Source of the DNA: Scandinavium goeteborgense
Lineage (GTDB): Bacteria > Pseudomonadota > Gammaproteobacteria > Enterobacterales > Enterobacteriaceae
Assembly (NCBI RefSeq): GCF_003935895.2
Contig: NZ_CP054058.1
Location: 1,550,001 to 1,614,000, forward strand
DNA length: 64,000 nt
Direction of reading: 5' to 3'
The position numbers and the translations under genes were made by a program. A model generated the notes under the pieces. The model was not told the origin of the DNA, searched no databases, and saw only the letters and a list, made by a program, of their open reading frames with translations. Below are positions 63,457 to 64,000 of this stretch, in pieces. Each line of letters opens with the position of its first letter. Position 1 is the stretch's first letter.

Positions 63457-64000
63457 CGGGTTCACGCACTGGGAACAGGGTTTTGCCGAGCGTCACCAGC
63501 ACCACAGCGAAGATAATCACGCCCAACGCCAGCCATTCAATCGATGACAACGATTCGCCGCCAAAGCTGGTGCCAAGCAGCACCGCCACCACCGGATTGA
63601 CGTAGGCGTAGCTGGTGGCGACCGCCGGGGAGACGTTGCGAATCAGATACATATAGGCGTTTATGGCAATCAGCGAGCCGAAAACGGCCAGATAAGCCAC
63701 CGCCAGGAAGCCTGACAGCGTCGGCATCTGCGTCAAGCGTTCGCCGGTGACAACCGACCCGCACATCAGCACCAATCCCGCCGCCAGCATTTCAACCGCT
63801 CCGGCCATCATGCCGCTCGGCAGCTCAATGCGTGAGCCATATACCGAACCGAACGCCCAGCTCAGCGAGCCAATCAGGATAAGGATAGCGCCCCATGGAT
63901 TGCCGCTCAGGTTGCCGCCGCTGTTCAGCAGCACGATGCCCGCCAGGCCAATGGCGATGCCGAGCCATTCCAGTTTGCGGGTTTTAATCCCGAACAGATA
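63431..64000 (-). CDS. yedA: EamA-family transporter YedA (3' part)
   Basis: The gene runs off the right edge; its C-terminal 189 residues are present (of about 306). Five or so membrane helices, with the second EamA/DMT repeat (NPWGAILILIGSLSWAFGSVYG and NVSPAVATSYAYVNPVVAVL). Closely related to E. coli YedA, a drug/metabolite-superfamily protein of unknown substrate. Converges on vsr with a 26-bp overlap. Confidence 0.92.
   Translation of the reverse strand, partial: YLFGIKTRKLEWLGIAIGLAGIVLLNSGGNLSGNPWGAILILIGSLSWAFGSVYGSRIELPSGMMAGAVEMLAAGLVLMCGSVVTGERLTQMPTLSGFLAVAYLAVFGSLIAINAYMYLIRNVSPAVATSYAYVNPVVAVLLGTSFGGESLSSIEWLALGVIIFAVVLVTLGKTLFPVREPATPCELEK

Overview
The window is chromosomal DNA from a member of the Enterobacteriaceae. 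Gene order and protein sequences match the E. coli/Salmonella backbone (wcaL-wcaM-galF-[O-antigen]-gnd-ugd-wzz-his operon-yeeZ-yeeY-plaP-sbcB-dacD-sbmC-yeeA-tmaR-ldtA-tRNA-Asn-yeeO ... amn-nac-cbl-mtfA-tRNA-Ser-porin-yedJ-dcm-vsr-yedA). The presence of uge beside wzz, the GCCCGG-type REP elements and the puu genes in this locus suggest an Enterobacter/Leclercia/Lelliottia/Citrobacter-like genus. The sequence alone does not settle which one. No insertion sequence, prophage or CRISPR array is visible.

1-3.4 kb: the end of the colanic acid cluster (wcaL partial, wcaM) and galF, closed by a strong terminator. 3.6-17.5 kb: a clearly AT-richer O-antigen island that starts at a JUMPstart/ops element (RfaH-dependent transcription). 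It holds a complete pseudaminic acid pathway (pseB, pseC, pseF, a fused pseG-pseH, pseI), wzx, a KpsS/KpsC-like transferase that may use CMP-pseudaminic acid, wzy, a GT2 transferase, a DUF4422 transferase, glf (UDP-galactofuranose) and wbaP (Gal-1-P initiating transferase). The simplest reading is a Wzx/Wzy-dependent O-unit started by galactose and containing galactofuranose and a nonulosonic acid. 17.7-22.8 kb: gnd, ugd, uge (opposite strand) and the chain-length regulator wzz.

22.8-30.1 kb: the complete his operon on the minus strand with its promoter, a 16-residue leader peptide carrying six His codons, and the attenuator. 30.2-40 kb: housekeeping yee genes, the putrescine importer plaP, exonuclease I, DacD, the LexA-box gene sbmC, tmaR and the L,D-transpeptidase ldtA. 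40.1-49.8 kb: a segment bounded by two oppositely oriented tRNA-Asn genes that carries a MATE exporter and the putrescine-utilisation genes puuBCRD/puuAP, without puuE. Two putrescine importers (PlaP, PuuP) therefore lie 16 kb apart.

49.8-58.7 kb: a small divergent pair (115-aa unknown and ribbon-helix-helix protein) next to tRNA-Asn, an Xaa-Pro aminopeptidase, amn, a secreted nucleosidase-like protein with an Asp-to-Asn change at a catalytic position, then nac (sigma-54/NtrC signals) and cbl between two further tRNA-Asn cassettes, mtfA and tRNA-Ser. 58.7-64 kb: an OmpC-family porin with a probable small RNA upstream (RseX-like by position), yedJ, dcm-vsr and the 3' part of yedA.
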